Below are positions 23,079 to 32,911 of a stretch of 64,000 nucleotides of DNA, one piece after another (positions within the stretch are counted from its first letter, which is position 1; each line of letters begins with the position of its first letter). The DNA is from Lonicera japonica. Taxonomy: Eukaryota; Streptophyta; Magnoliopsida; Dipsacales; Caprifoliaceae. The stretch lies in contig CM038467.1 in NCBI GenBank assembly GCA_021464415.1, positions 8,759,411-8,823,410 of the forward strand. Direction: 5' to 3'. The position numbers and the translations under genes were made by a program. The notes under the pieces were generated by a model, which saw only the letters and a program-made list of their open reading frames with translations, was not told the DNA's origin and did no database searches.

Positions 23079-23930
23079 AAGATGCCTGGCACAACATTGA
23101 TATTAATGGCTTTGGTCAAAAATATGAATTTATAAGTGGCCATCTTCATGCAGTAATCAAATATAGAAGTCAAATCCTGTCAAATAATAACTTTCCTTTG
23201 GGCCAGTTATTATTCACATGAAAAACCTAATAAAGATCTCATATTTATTACCGCAAGTATGCTTATTATTCGGCCAAATAATTCCTTCCTTTGGGCCGGT
23301 CAGTATCCGCATGAATAATAAGCATACACATCCAATTATGTGAAAATAAATAAATCTAGCAATAGAGGTTACTTTGGCAACATATTGTTTCGACTCATCG
23401 ATTTTGAGATAACTGGACGATCCATACTTCGCTTTCCTTATATTCTAGATAATTCTAGAACTACTATAATGATGAGAGGCGAAAAGTACAGATTCAATCT
23501 TTACCATTTTGATGCAAAATCGCAATTGGATTTAAAGTTCTTTTCCATCCTTAAAGCCGAATATAAAATAAGCAGTCTTTAAATCGATTAATTTTATGAC
23601 AACATCTCAAGATACCGAGCACAACATTAATACCAAATCTTTGAATAATAATATTAATTGTAAGTGGTACTCTTATTGTAATGATCAAATATTGACAATA
23701 AGTTATGTCAAATAACAAATCTATCTTTGGATTGATTTATTATTCAAATTATTTTACCTTGATAATTGTCACATATTTACCATCATAAGCGTGTATGAAA
23801 TTCGGTCAAATATGAACCCCTCTTTGGATTGGGTAATATTCGTATGAATTAAACAAACATAAATATCTAAGCATTCTTTATTCACACAAGAGATGTCACT
23901 TTGGTAACATCTTGTATAAATTGGCCTTAA
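23079..23930. repeat. diverged direct duplication inside the Copia element
   Basis: The block running from CAAGATGCCTGGCACAACAT (23079) to GGTTACTTTGGCAACATATTG (about 23386) recurs about 529 bases later, from CAAGATACCGAGCACAACAT (23608) to GTCACTTTGGTAACATCTTG (about 23913). Sub-repeats with CCTTTGGGCC or CTTTGGATTG followed by (A/G)TATTC and CATGAA occur twice in each unit. Non-coding. Confidence 0.55.
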
Positions 23931-24185
23931 TAGAATGTTTCTATACATTAATTCCATGACAAATATACCCCGAAGCGAATATAAAACCTTAGTTCGATCA
24001 CTTGAGTTTAAGCTTATAAATGATAACACACACATTAATTATATGTACATTTATCATTTTAATGTGTGGTGAGTAAAACCCAAAAGATTGTATTAATACA
24101 AAATTAATATATATATATATATATATTATATTACATCAACAATATATGTATATATATATACATATATATACATATATTATAAATA

Positions 24186-24621
24186 CAATCCCCAATTCCT
24201 ATGATATACGCATTACTATTCACGCACTGTCCGTACGCATTGGGCCATTTGGCACGCTTTCCAATGGAATTTTTTGATGAAAAAAAGGAAAGAAAATTTG
24301 GTGCTTTAGGGATGTTCTTCATCGTGTGTAGTCCCAACATCTCGGCACCAAATTTCATCAAAAAATTCAACCGGGGAGTGGGTTAACTACATGATTGAAA
24401 AATATTGGATTTTATATATCTATTTCTGGACCAATATTTTTCAATCATGTAGTTAACCCACTTCCTGTTTGAATTTTTTGATAAAATTTGGTGTAGATAT
24501 TCTACACACGATGAAGAACATCCCCACCAAATTTCATCAAAAAATTCCATCGGGAAGCGTGCCAAATGGCCCAATGTGTACGGACAGTGCGTGAATAATA
24601 ATGCGCATAGGAAGGGGACTG
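24186..24621. mobile_element. 436-bp foldback (long hairpin) element
   Basis: Left arm 24186-24408 and right arm 24431-24621 are inverted copies around a 22-base loop. Shared blocks include CACGCACTGTCCGTAC, TTGGGCCATTTGGCACGCTT, GATGTTCTTCATCGTGTGTA and GGTTAACTACATGATTGAAA. The ends are CAATCCCC and GGGGACTG, each flanked by TA. A TA target would fit Tc1/mariner-type insertion, but the surroundings are (TA)n so this is weak. The arms differ by about 30 bases of indels. No real coding capacity: the two open frames are mirror copies. A transcript would form near-continuous double-stranded RNA. Confidence 0.8.
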
Positions 24622-24639
24622 TATACATATATATATATA

Positions 24640-26020
24640 TATTAGTCAATCGTTATTCGATTCATACTCAATAAGTGTGTGTGCGCATTGAGTCAATGTA
24701 ATTAGGGTTGGCCACGATTTGGTTATCAAATCAATTTGGTCGGTTACCAAGCCAAATTGACATGGTCGGTTTAAACATCATGGTAATTACTATTATGAAA
24801 CTGATGTGGTAGGTAAACTAACCGTCAGTTTTAATAAAATTGTCAGTCAATTCGGTTAATAATTGGTTAAAACCGACCATCATGATTCATGAACAAGGTA
24901 GAAATCTAAAGAATTCCCCCCTATGAGAAATTGCCAAATTAATCAAAATCACACTCTCCTACGCACGTCATTAAGCAGTCAAAATATATTACAAATGGTA
25001 TGACAACTGTTGATCCAAGGATATAGAGGAAAGAAAAATACATTAAATTCTAAAGAGAAAGAATAACCGAGAAACTAAGAGGAGAGGAGACCAATTTTAA
25101 TATTTTGTCAAGTTCAGACAATCCTAAACTTTCATATCTCAAAAAATATGCCTACTTTAACCAACTGTTGATCTGGTTTCGTTCCTCTAATCAAACGAAC
25201 ACCAATAGCGTATTCATTTTTTGTAGACTAGATGACCGCTAATTAGGTGTGAGAGAGGGACAACCGAGAAAGAGGGACGACAGAGAGTGAGTGAGTGAGT
25301 GAGTGAGTGAGAGGGGTGGTCGGACAATGAGGATTGCGATGGATGGATGGAGAATGAGGGATGTGAGGTAGTGAGTGGTGGGCTGGGAGAGAGACAAGAC
25401 TGGGAGATTTTTTTATTTTTCTTTTTTACTTTCATTTTTAAGAGAGTGAGAGAACTGAGAAGTACTAAGCGAGAGTTATTAACTTTTAAAAATTATATTT
25501 TTATAAAAGCTGTGTTTTTTAAAATTTGGTCAGTTGATCGGTAATTATTGAAAATTGAGAAATGAAAAATTGATTGCGAAACCGAATTTAGTTGGTAACC
25601 GAATATTCAGTAACAAACCAAACATAGTCGGTTTGGTGTATCAACTGAAAATTATCGATTTTTGGTAGGGTTGCAATTTGCGATTAAAAATTGCCGGCTG
25701 TAAATGCAATGCACCAAGCGATATGTTTGTAGGGCATAAATACATGACTCAAAGCTTCTTTTTAATTTCAATATTTCATTTATCCTGGTAATTGACTATA
25801 TTACGGGAATTTTTTTTGTTTATTTTCTCTTAATTTGTATGGTTAACGCTGACTTCGGTAAGTGGGCTTGTGATCAACTGAGGCGATATATTGATTCGAT
25901 TTAAAGTCTCGATGTGTGGTTAACTAAATTTTATTCTTTTATCATTTGAAAAAAAAAACTCATTTTATTCAACTAAGTTCGTTATATATATATATATTAT
26001 ATATACAAATGATAATAGAT
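24640..26020. other. intergenic with CGGTTACCAA-type repeat debris
   Basis: 24705-24900 and 25530-25680 carry related phrases (TCGGTTACCAAGCC, GGTAACCGAATATTC, TAGGGTTGGCCACG, TAGGGTTGCAATTTG), suggesting the two edges of one old element about 950 bp long. Its class is unclear. A (GTGA)n microsatellite lies at about 25283-25311. No gene. Confidence 0.4.
25283..25311. repeat. (GTGA)n microsatellite
   Basis: About seven tandem GTGA units, within a purine-rich stretch. Confidence 0.85.
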
Positions 26021-26023
26021 TTA

Positions 26024-26513
26024 GGCCTTGTTTGGTTCACGGATTTTAGCATTCGGGAGAGGAAAGTCATTCCTTTCCTTTGTTTGGTAACCACAAATTT
26101 CGGAAAGGATTTCCCGAGAGATAGGAAAATAGAGGGTAAAGCTATTCCACTCAAAGGGCATGGGATTCATTTTCCCCTCTAATTTTCCAACATTCATTAC
26201 AAAAAATTTGGACATTAATATCCCTACCCAAATATGCTATTACCAAATTTACCCATTAATCTCTTTGGTGTACTTTTGAATTTTAATGCTGTTATTTTTA
26301 CTTTAAAATACAAGGGTATTATTGACATATTGATATATTTTTACTTTTCTTTCCTATACCAACCAAACACCGGAAGGGAAATGAAATGGTATTTCTTAAA
26401 TAATTTCCATGCTTTACCAAACACAGGAAAGGAAACTTGACATGAACTTTAGTTTCCCACTTCTATGGGAAAGATAGCGGAATCAATTTTCCTTCCGTGA
26501 ACCAAACGAGGCC
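26024..26513. mobile_element. Tourist/Harbinger-like MITE, 490 bp
   Basis: Ends GGCCTTGTTTGGTTCACGGA and, inverted on the right, GGCCTCGTTTGGTTCACGGA: one mismatch in 20. TTA target duplications flank it (26021-26023 and 26514-26516). Interior is non-coding with further ACCAAACAC phrases. Young-looking termini. Confidence 0.85.
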
Positions 26514-26851
26514 TTAGGTTGTTATTGGGAATGGAACGGTGGCATGCTATGCTAACTTTATGTGTGACACAACACACTTAATTACTTGAGTTAGTGCACG
26601 CCAGTATCTATCTAAATCTATCCATCTTTGTTTCAATATATATATTGTCTCTGTATCTATCGTTTTTATATTATGGGAAAAAATAAAAAAAAAATCATCG
26701 TTAGTTGGTAGGCCTTCCAGTCCAATGGCCACTGGTACTGTTTACATGATTTTTTTCGACCTGTCCAATTCATCTACATCCCAATCGCCATAATTCGATA
26801 GAAGCCCACTCACTTATCCTCATAGAGATCGGCCACTGGATTTTATTTTTT

Positions 26852-26986
26852 GAAAAAAAATAAATTATATTTATTATTATATTCAAGCAATAAATACATC
26901 TAAGAGAGTTCGAGTTGGGGGAAAAGACTCGAACTATGCTGGCCAATTCTATACGACTGATAAGTTGCCATTTAGGCCAACTCTTA
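26852..26986 (-). mobile_element. tRNA-derived SINE (first of two)
   Basis: Minus strand reads GAGTTGGCCTAAATGGCAAC (A-box-like) and, about 40 bases later, ATAGTTCGAGTCTTTTCCCC (B box GTTCGAGTC). The body ends in an AT-rich tail. The spacing and boxes fit a pol III SINE rather than a functional tRNA. Confidence 0.6.
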
Positions 26987-26989
26987 GAC

Positions 26990-27133
26990 TTTTTTTTTTT
27001 TAAAATTAAGGGAGGTTTAAGTCTCTCCCTTAATCCTACAAATAAAGAAAAACCCTCCCCTCCCACCCCATGAGTCGAACCCTTGACCTCAAGGCAAGGG
27101 TGGAGGTTGTCTACCACTGGGCCAACCCCTCTT
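26990..27133 (-). mobile_element. tRNA-derived SINE (second, adjacent)
   Basis: Minus strand begins AAGAGGGGTTGGCCCAGTGG (A box TGGCCCAGTGGTAGA), then GAGGTCAAGGGTTCGACTC (B box). It ends in a 12-base A tail, seen as T12 at 26990-27001. Clearly different in sequence from its neighbour, so it is an independent insertion. Resembles Au-type plant SINEs. Confidence 0.75.
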
Positions 27134-27170
27134 AATTGTCATTTACAATTGTACTATGTTCTCTCTCTTA

Positions 27171-27865
27171 GGGTTCGTTTGGTTCGAGTTTTAAAAATGG
27201 AATTGGCATTCTAGATGTCAGGAAACCTTTATTCCTGGCATCCTTTATTGGATTCCATTAATGCTCGTTTTGTTGGAGTTTTAGGAATGAACTCGGCAAA
27301 TTTTTTTTTTTAATTTTTTGGATTTTTTTTTCATTTATTGGGAATTTTTTTTTTTCATTTTCTGGAAATTTTTTTTTTTCACTTTCTGGGAAAAAGTATT
27401 TTTTTTATTTTCTGGAAAAAATATAATTTTTAATTTTCTGGGAAAAAAATATTTTTTTTCATTTTCTGGGAAAAAAATATTTTTTTTCAGTTTCTGGGGA
27501 AAAAATAATATTTTTAATTTTCTGGAAAAAAATAATTTTTTTCACTTTTTGGGAAAAAATAAAATTTTTCATTTTCTGGAAATTTTTTTTTTCACTTTCT
27601 AGGAAAAAAATATTTTTGAAAATTTTCTGGAATTTTTTTTCATTTTCTAGAAAAAAAACAGTTTTTGGACAAAAAAAAAGATTCCTCAAATTGGGAATCC
27701 AAGATTCCTCCCAATTTATAAGGGAATAGATTTTGGCAAAATGGGGGAATTTAGGATTCCTAGGAATCCTAAATTCCTAGCTAAAACTCCAACCAAACAA
27801 AATAATCCTCATGGAATGGAATTTAGGATTCCAAGAATCCTCAAAAGCTCCAACCAAACGAGCCC
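27171..27865. mobile_element. Harbinger-like MITE, 695 bp, with nested repeats
   Basis: Ends GGGTTCGTTTGGTTCGAG and, inverted on the right, GGGCTCGTTTGGTTGGAG. TTA flanks both ends (27168-27170, 27866-27868). Inside, a second inverted pair (GTTTTGTTGGAGTTTTAG near 27266 and CTAAAACTCCAACCAAAC near 27781) suggests an element nested in, or duplicated within, the first. A tandem array fills the centre. Confidence 0.75.
27301..27665. repeat. T-rich tandem array, about 20-30-bp unit
   Basis: About 14 imperfect copies of TTTTTTCATTTTCTGG followed by a run of A and T. It produces long but meaningless Phe/Lys-rich open frames on both strands. Probably replication slippage inside the MITE. Confidence 0.85.
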
Positions 27866-28289
27866 TTAGTGCCCTATTAATTGCAAAGTTCAAAAATAAA
27901 TATTTTTTAAAAGATGAAAAATGAGATAACTGATGTGGCGATTGTTTTCATTTTTTACTTAATTTTTATGAAAATTTTCTTACACACTGGTAAAAGAATT
28001 GGTTTCATGGAAAACCAAGTAAAATAATTATCTACCAAAAACACCTACGTCATCTTGAAAAATATTTCACCAAATCTCTTATGGTAGACTAGAGTTGTTT
28101 AGGTTAGGTTACCAAATGCGCCCTTAATAAATTTTTTAAATTTTAAATTAACATATTTTTGTTTTGCAAGGAAGGTATGACAAAATCTCTTTCTTTTAAA
28201 AATACTCAAATCTTATAAGAAAGAAAAAAAATCCCATAACTTCTTAAGTAAGAGTGAAGGTGAAAGCAACTTTAGCTTAAAACTCTTTG

Positions 28290-29140
28290 CAAAAAGGTGC
28301 TAGTAGGCTGGGTTAGGGTCGGCCTCTATTGGAATTTCGAATGGGTTTGGGCTTGGACCAATCACCCCACGGCCTTTCTTTCGATCTCAATAAGCATACA
28401 AATATTTATGATAGGAAATTAATTTTTTTGGCTGGCAAAAGTTTAGGTGAGGAGGGTTTCGCAAATCTGAGATCAAGGTGTGTTAAAAAGCATAACAAGC
28501 ACATACACTAATTCTTATAGAGCACTAGCCCTCATCAAATGGGCCAGAGGCATAAAACCCAGCCCAACCTTGGGCTTTTTAAGCATGTCCAAGCCCAAGC
28601 CCAAAGCTTGTCTAATAAGCACATCAATAATGTATTTATATGTGTATAACTTAAATATAATATATATATATATATAAGATATGGTTAAAACCTTCACATT
28701 AGTATTTAACACTTTAAAAAGTGATACTAACAAACAAAGTATGATTACAAAAAGTATCTCTAAGTACAATTTTAAAGGGTTAAAATAAATGAAGAAAATG
28801 GATTTAATTAATCATATTGTACTTATAATATATATACAGTTATATTGATGTAATATTAATCCATATTTGAATTATATATTAATTCATGATATTTGTTACA
28901 TTACTAATAAAAGTTTTTCATTTTGCTTTAATATGCATAATAATGATATTTTAAACATTTATTTAAAATAGAAAGAAGCCTATTGGGCTTAACCTATTAA
29001 GCCCGTCCCAGCTTGAAAATAATCCATTTTAGTAAGTTGATAGGTGAGTTATGGATATATTTACAACTCCTAGGCCCGGCCTGTTGACATTAAAACAGTA
29101 AAAGCCCAAATGGATAATCCCGGCCCAGCCAATTGCTAAA
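28290..29140. repeat. GGGCTGGGCC-type repeat region
   Basis: Phrases rich in GGCCCAGCCC, AAGCCCAAGCCCAAAG and AGGCCCGGCC occur at 28308-28325, 28540-28605, 28976-29010 and 29066-29130. Such motifs are common at the ends of hAT-like non-autonomous elements in eudicots. I could not define a target duplication. Confidence 0.35.
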
Positions 29141-29329
29141 TCTACAGATCACTAACCAAAAATAATTAACGACAACAAATCTCTTCAAGACCTTTCCATC
29201 AACAATTTAAAATGAGATGTATTTTATTTGCCAGTTTACATGCTACTTTTTCCAAGCTATATTTTTGACATATAACTTTGTGACGTAAATAATTAAAAAA
29301 TATATTATAATTTTTTTTTGACACAAAAA

Positions 29330-29760
29330 ATAAGCTTTCAATTAGATCAAATCCACTGCAAATACATCGAGAATAAAGTGGGGGGGGGACCTCCCAAAAC
29401 CCAGGGTTAGACATAGGATCAAAAGTTCTCGCTAAGCAATGAGCTACCTGATTCGTTGAATGATAAACAAACTTAAAAGAAACATTACTAATTTCTTGAG
29501 CTAGAATCTTCCATTCGTTAATAATTAAACCTAAGTACGAGGAGTTCGTATAATTCCCACGGAGAGCGAGTATCAATATCAGTGCATCTGACTCCACACA
29601 CATATTAGACATTCTTTTAAGCTTTATCCAAGATAGCGCTTCTTTACAGCTAATAGCTTCGGCTAAGAGCAGGTCTAGAGGAGCAACAAGTGACCGATTT
29701 ATAGCAAATAAAAATTGGCCATTATCGTCTCAAATTACAAACCCAGTGCCCACCCGATTT
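29330..29760 (-). pseudogene. LINE RNase H (RVT_3) remnant
   Basis: Minus-strand frames give KCNIDGAIF, EAISCKEALSWIKLKRM, CVESDALILILALRG, NVSFKFVYHSTNQVAHCLAR and GFWEVPPP, the normal order of the plant LINE RNase H domain. The catalytic Asp of CNIDGA and the Glu and Asp of EA and ESDAL are present, but stop codons interrupt the frame. Confidence 0.75.
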
Positions 29761-31016
29761 TCATCTTAAAAAATGGCGCCATCGATGTTACACTTGATCG
29801 GACCAGCTTCCAGCCTCGACCATTTAACCTCACCGTCAGCTACAGTTTCCACCATGCTTAAAGAACTCGGCTTTTGGGCTTTTAATCATTGCGTTAGAAT
29901 CGTGATAATGCTGCCTATGACTACCATATTTGGACTACGCTTTGAATTCCAAACCTAATAATTTCGGTTACACCAAATACTCTAAGCAAACATCGCAATA
30001 ACTCTAATTTTCTCAACCTGGTACCAGCCACAAATAGCTTTCCACCACGAAACAAAACTCCCATAAATATAAATAACATCATTAATGCTCGAAATACTCC
30101 ATAACTGGATTGTTGTTGAACAACGCACCATAGCATGAATATCCTTTTCAACAATAATGCCGTAAAAAGGGCATGACGGATCCACCTCGACATGTCTCGA
30201 TATCAGTGCTGATTTAATCGATAGTAAATTTGAGCATATATGCCAAATAAAGCATCGAATCTTGCTCGTAATTTTTAAGCTCCAAATGAGCTTTCAATTA
30301 ATGTCAGCAGCATTTGGAAGTGAAGCAGTACTCGTGCCATGCTTAAGTCTGTATCCTTGCTTTACATTACAAGCTCCAAACGAGCCCCTTGCCTAAAACC
30401 ATTAATCCTCAACAAGATGATTCGATAATGGAATGTTTAAAATTAAATCTTTATCTTGAGGAAAAAATAATTTCGAAATAAATTCGGTATCCCAATCGCT
30501 TATTAAGCCAAGCCGAAGAGAGCTCAATGAGAGCTTTTCTAATCCAACATCAGGACTGGTTTCCACATATGGGTTTAAACTATCTGAAAGCCAAAGATCT
30601 CCAAACACTTTAATATCAGTACCCATTCTAACGCGCAAATGGGCTTTATAACGAATTAACAATTGTGCCGAGTGAATACTTTACTAGACATAGCTTCGGT
30701 TTACATTTAACTCATTCGAAATAAAATCAGAATTGAGGAAGTATCAGGCTTTATAAACGTGGGCCATGAGCTAATCAGGAAATTGCAGCATTCTCCATCC
30801 CTGTTTAACAACTAAAGCGATGTTGTAATCATATAACATACGAAAACCCAACCCGCCATGCTTTTTAGGAATACATAATCGATACCAAGCAAATTAGTGT
30901 ATCATTTTGCTATTATTCGAAATTGATCCCCACAAAAAAAGAGTTCATCATACGCTCGAGCTCTTCACAAAGACATTTTGAAAGAGCAAAGACATTCATT
31001 ACATACGTAGGGGTAG

Positions 31017-32344
31017 TTACGCGACTATTTTCAATAAAATCTCTTTACCTGCCGTCGATAAATTCTTCTTCTTCCACCCATGAATACTCGCCCAAATCTT
31101 GTCTTTTACATAAGAAAAAATCTGAAATTTATTTTTACCGACAACTGAAGGAATGTCCAAGTATTTACCATGATCTGCTGTATCATTAACTTGAAAATAC
31201 CCATAAATATTCCCCCGTGATTCAGCTGAAACATTCCCGCTAAAAAATATTGAGGACTTCTGAAAGTTTATCTTCTGGTCAGATATTTTCTCATAAAAAT
31301 CCAAGCACTCCTTTGCCCTACAACTCCCTTGATCAGTAGCTTTAAAGAAAATAAAGCTATCGCCCGCGAAAAATAACTGCAAGATCGAGGGCGCAGTTTG
31401 CGTGACTTTACACTTATGAATTAAGCCATTGTTTACATAGTCGTGGATTAAATTAGAGAGGCCTTCCGCATAGATAATAAACGAGTAAAGACTTAGGGGT
31501 CCCCCTGACGAAGACCCTGTTGCAGCAGAATAGGACCGATCTCTCTCCCATTTTGAATAACTGAATAATAGACAGACGGTACACATATCATTATAAGATT
31601 CACCCAACTATGACCAAATCCGAGCTTCACAAACATAGCCTTTAAAAACCCCTATTCGATGCGGTCATATGCCTTCGACATGTCCAATTTCATAATAGTA
31701 AATCCAACATTTCCTTGGCACTTCGTTCGTAAATAATTCCCCACCTCATAAGCAATCAACCGTTATCAGTAATTAAGCAGTTTGGAATAAATGCACTTTG
31801 CGTATCAGATATAATAGCAGGGAGAACACAATTTAACCTGTTGGCCAAAACTTTAGAAATAATCTTATAAGTAATGTTGCATAGAGCTATATGGCGCATA
31901 TCTGACATTTTCTCTGGCTTCTTAATTTTTGGAATAAGCACCATCGATGTAGAATTCAGCTCTGGAGGTATATAACAGTTATTCAAAAAATCAAGGCATT
32001 CAAAACAGCACCAAAATCTCTGAAAAAAACCCAGGGTTAAAGTCATCACGCCCTGGCGATTTATCAGAATGCATAGAGAAGAAGATGACTTTTTTAATTT
32101 CTTTGATGGTAAACGACTGACTCAACTGTAGATCATGTTCCTCTGTTACTCTCGGCTTTATACGTTTCAAAACAGCACCAGAATCCGAACTGGATGAGCT
32201 AAATAGCCCATTAAAATAACCTCTAATCGTATTCTCAAATCCGTGATCCCAGTCCCGCCAAACCCTAGAATCATCTCGTAATTCGCTGATACTATTTTTC
32301 TTGCGTCTAGTTGAGGCGCAATGATGAAAATATTTTGAATTCAT
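31017..32344 (-). pseudogene. LINE reverse transcriptase remnant with mutated active site
   Basis: Segments in order: SDKSPGRDDFNPGFF, STSMVLIPKIKKPEKMSDMR, HIALCNITYKIISKVLANRL, SAFIPNCLITDN, SSGGPLSLYSFIIYAEGLS, LQLFFAGDSFIFF, CLDFYEKISDQKINFQKSS. The catalytic FADD reads FAGD (codon at 31364-31362), and the upstream (Q)GDPLSP motif reads GGPLSL. Two essential positions are lost as well as the reading frame. Confidence 0.85.
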
Positions 32345-32345
32345 A

Positions 32346-32721
32346 TCGCCCCATTAGCCAGTACTATTTTGACCTCTGTTTCCAGTAGAAGGAATTGGTC
32401 GAAGGTCCATGGTCCTTTTTGGATAATTCTGTTGAAGTCCATCTTATGCCCAAATTCGAAAAGAAAAACGGTAGGGTTTAATGCAATAATCACCAAACCC
32501 ATCACAGGCTCCTAAAGATCAGCGATCTTGTTCTGCATAATATCGAAATTTATACTCTGCTTTGTGAGGAAACGACCAACAAGGCACCATCGCTTCTCTG
32601 ATGCATTCGCTGGGACCGAAGAATCATGAGCGAATTCGAGTCCATCTTCATCCTCATCTTCAATAGAGATGTTAGCATAAACTTCTGCTAAACCCTAACT
32701 ATTGTAACTTGACGAGGTCAT
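32346..32721 (-). pseudogene. DUF4283-like ORF1 remnant of the LINE
   Basis: Minus-strand translation from the ATG at 32721 has a stop about 9 codons in. It then reads KRWCLVGRFLTKQSINFDIM and NRIIQKGPWTFDQFLLLETE, matching the DUF4283 pattern (LVGKxLT...F..hDhxRVLxxGPWxFxxxLLLL) of plant LINE ORF1 proteins. A further stop replaces the usual Trp in the middle. Confidence 0.65.
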
Positions 32722-32911
32722 GGCAGAAATCTCACTGGGGCAGACAAAGGAAAAGGGGTAAGAAAACTAGGCAAACGAATAAAACAAACCAACACAATCA
32801 CCCCGAATCTCACATCCACGCACACTCACATTCAGATTCAGATGGTCGCTGTGAGAAGAGAATATCCGGTGGAATCGTCCCAGTAATAGGGATTAAGTTA
32901 TGATGTAAATA

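Larger units (their letters stand above)
20800..24141 (-). mobile_element. decayed Copia-type LTR retrotransposon
   Basis: Oriented on the minus strand. An LTR-like end (minus strand reads TGTTGGATTAATTTTG) is preceded by the polypurine tract AGTGGGAGAT at about 21318-21328. A second copy of the LTR edge (shared GACAAATATACCCCGAAGC and AACCTTAGTTCGATCACTTG) lies at 23940-24141. Between them is a Copia reverse-transcriptase relic (22080-22670) and a tandemly duplicated non-coding stretch. Gag, protease and integrase are not recognisable, so the interior is mostly deleted. The outer limit near 20800 is a guess. Confidence 0.65.
29312..32911 (-). mobile_element. internally deleted LINE retrotransposon
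   Basis: Minus strand, 5' to 3': DUF4283-like region (32721-32346), pre-RT linker (SKYFHHCASTRRKKNSI), reverse transcriptase (32049-31017), zf-RVT region (30670-29980), RNase H (29760-29330), and A9 tail (T run at 29312-29320). ATATTATAA occurs just outside both ends and may be the target duplication. The zinc knuckle and endonuclease that should separate DUF4283 from RT are missing. Multiple stops and frameshifts; non-functional. Confidence 0.8.

Noticed and set aside
24201..24649. Two small proteins sharing THCPY..LGHLARFPMEFFDE
   Set aside because: Similarity arises only because both arms of the foldback element are inverted copies of each other; not a gene pair.
27072..27133. Possible functional tRNA gene (A and B boxes on the minus strand)
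   Set aside because: No acceptor-stem pairing or anticodon arm, and an oligo-A tail follows; it fits a tRNA-derived SINE.
27318..27689. Phe/Lys-rich open frames on both strands
   Set aside because: They are translations of a T-rich tandem array inside a MITE.
29199..29612. Host RNase H-like gene
   Set aside because: The frame continues a zf-RVT and RT remnant of a LINE on the same strand and runs into its A tail, so it belongs to the element.
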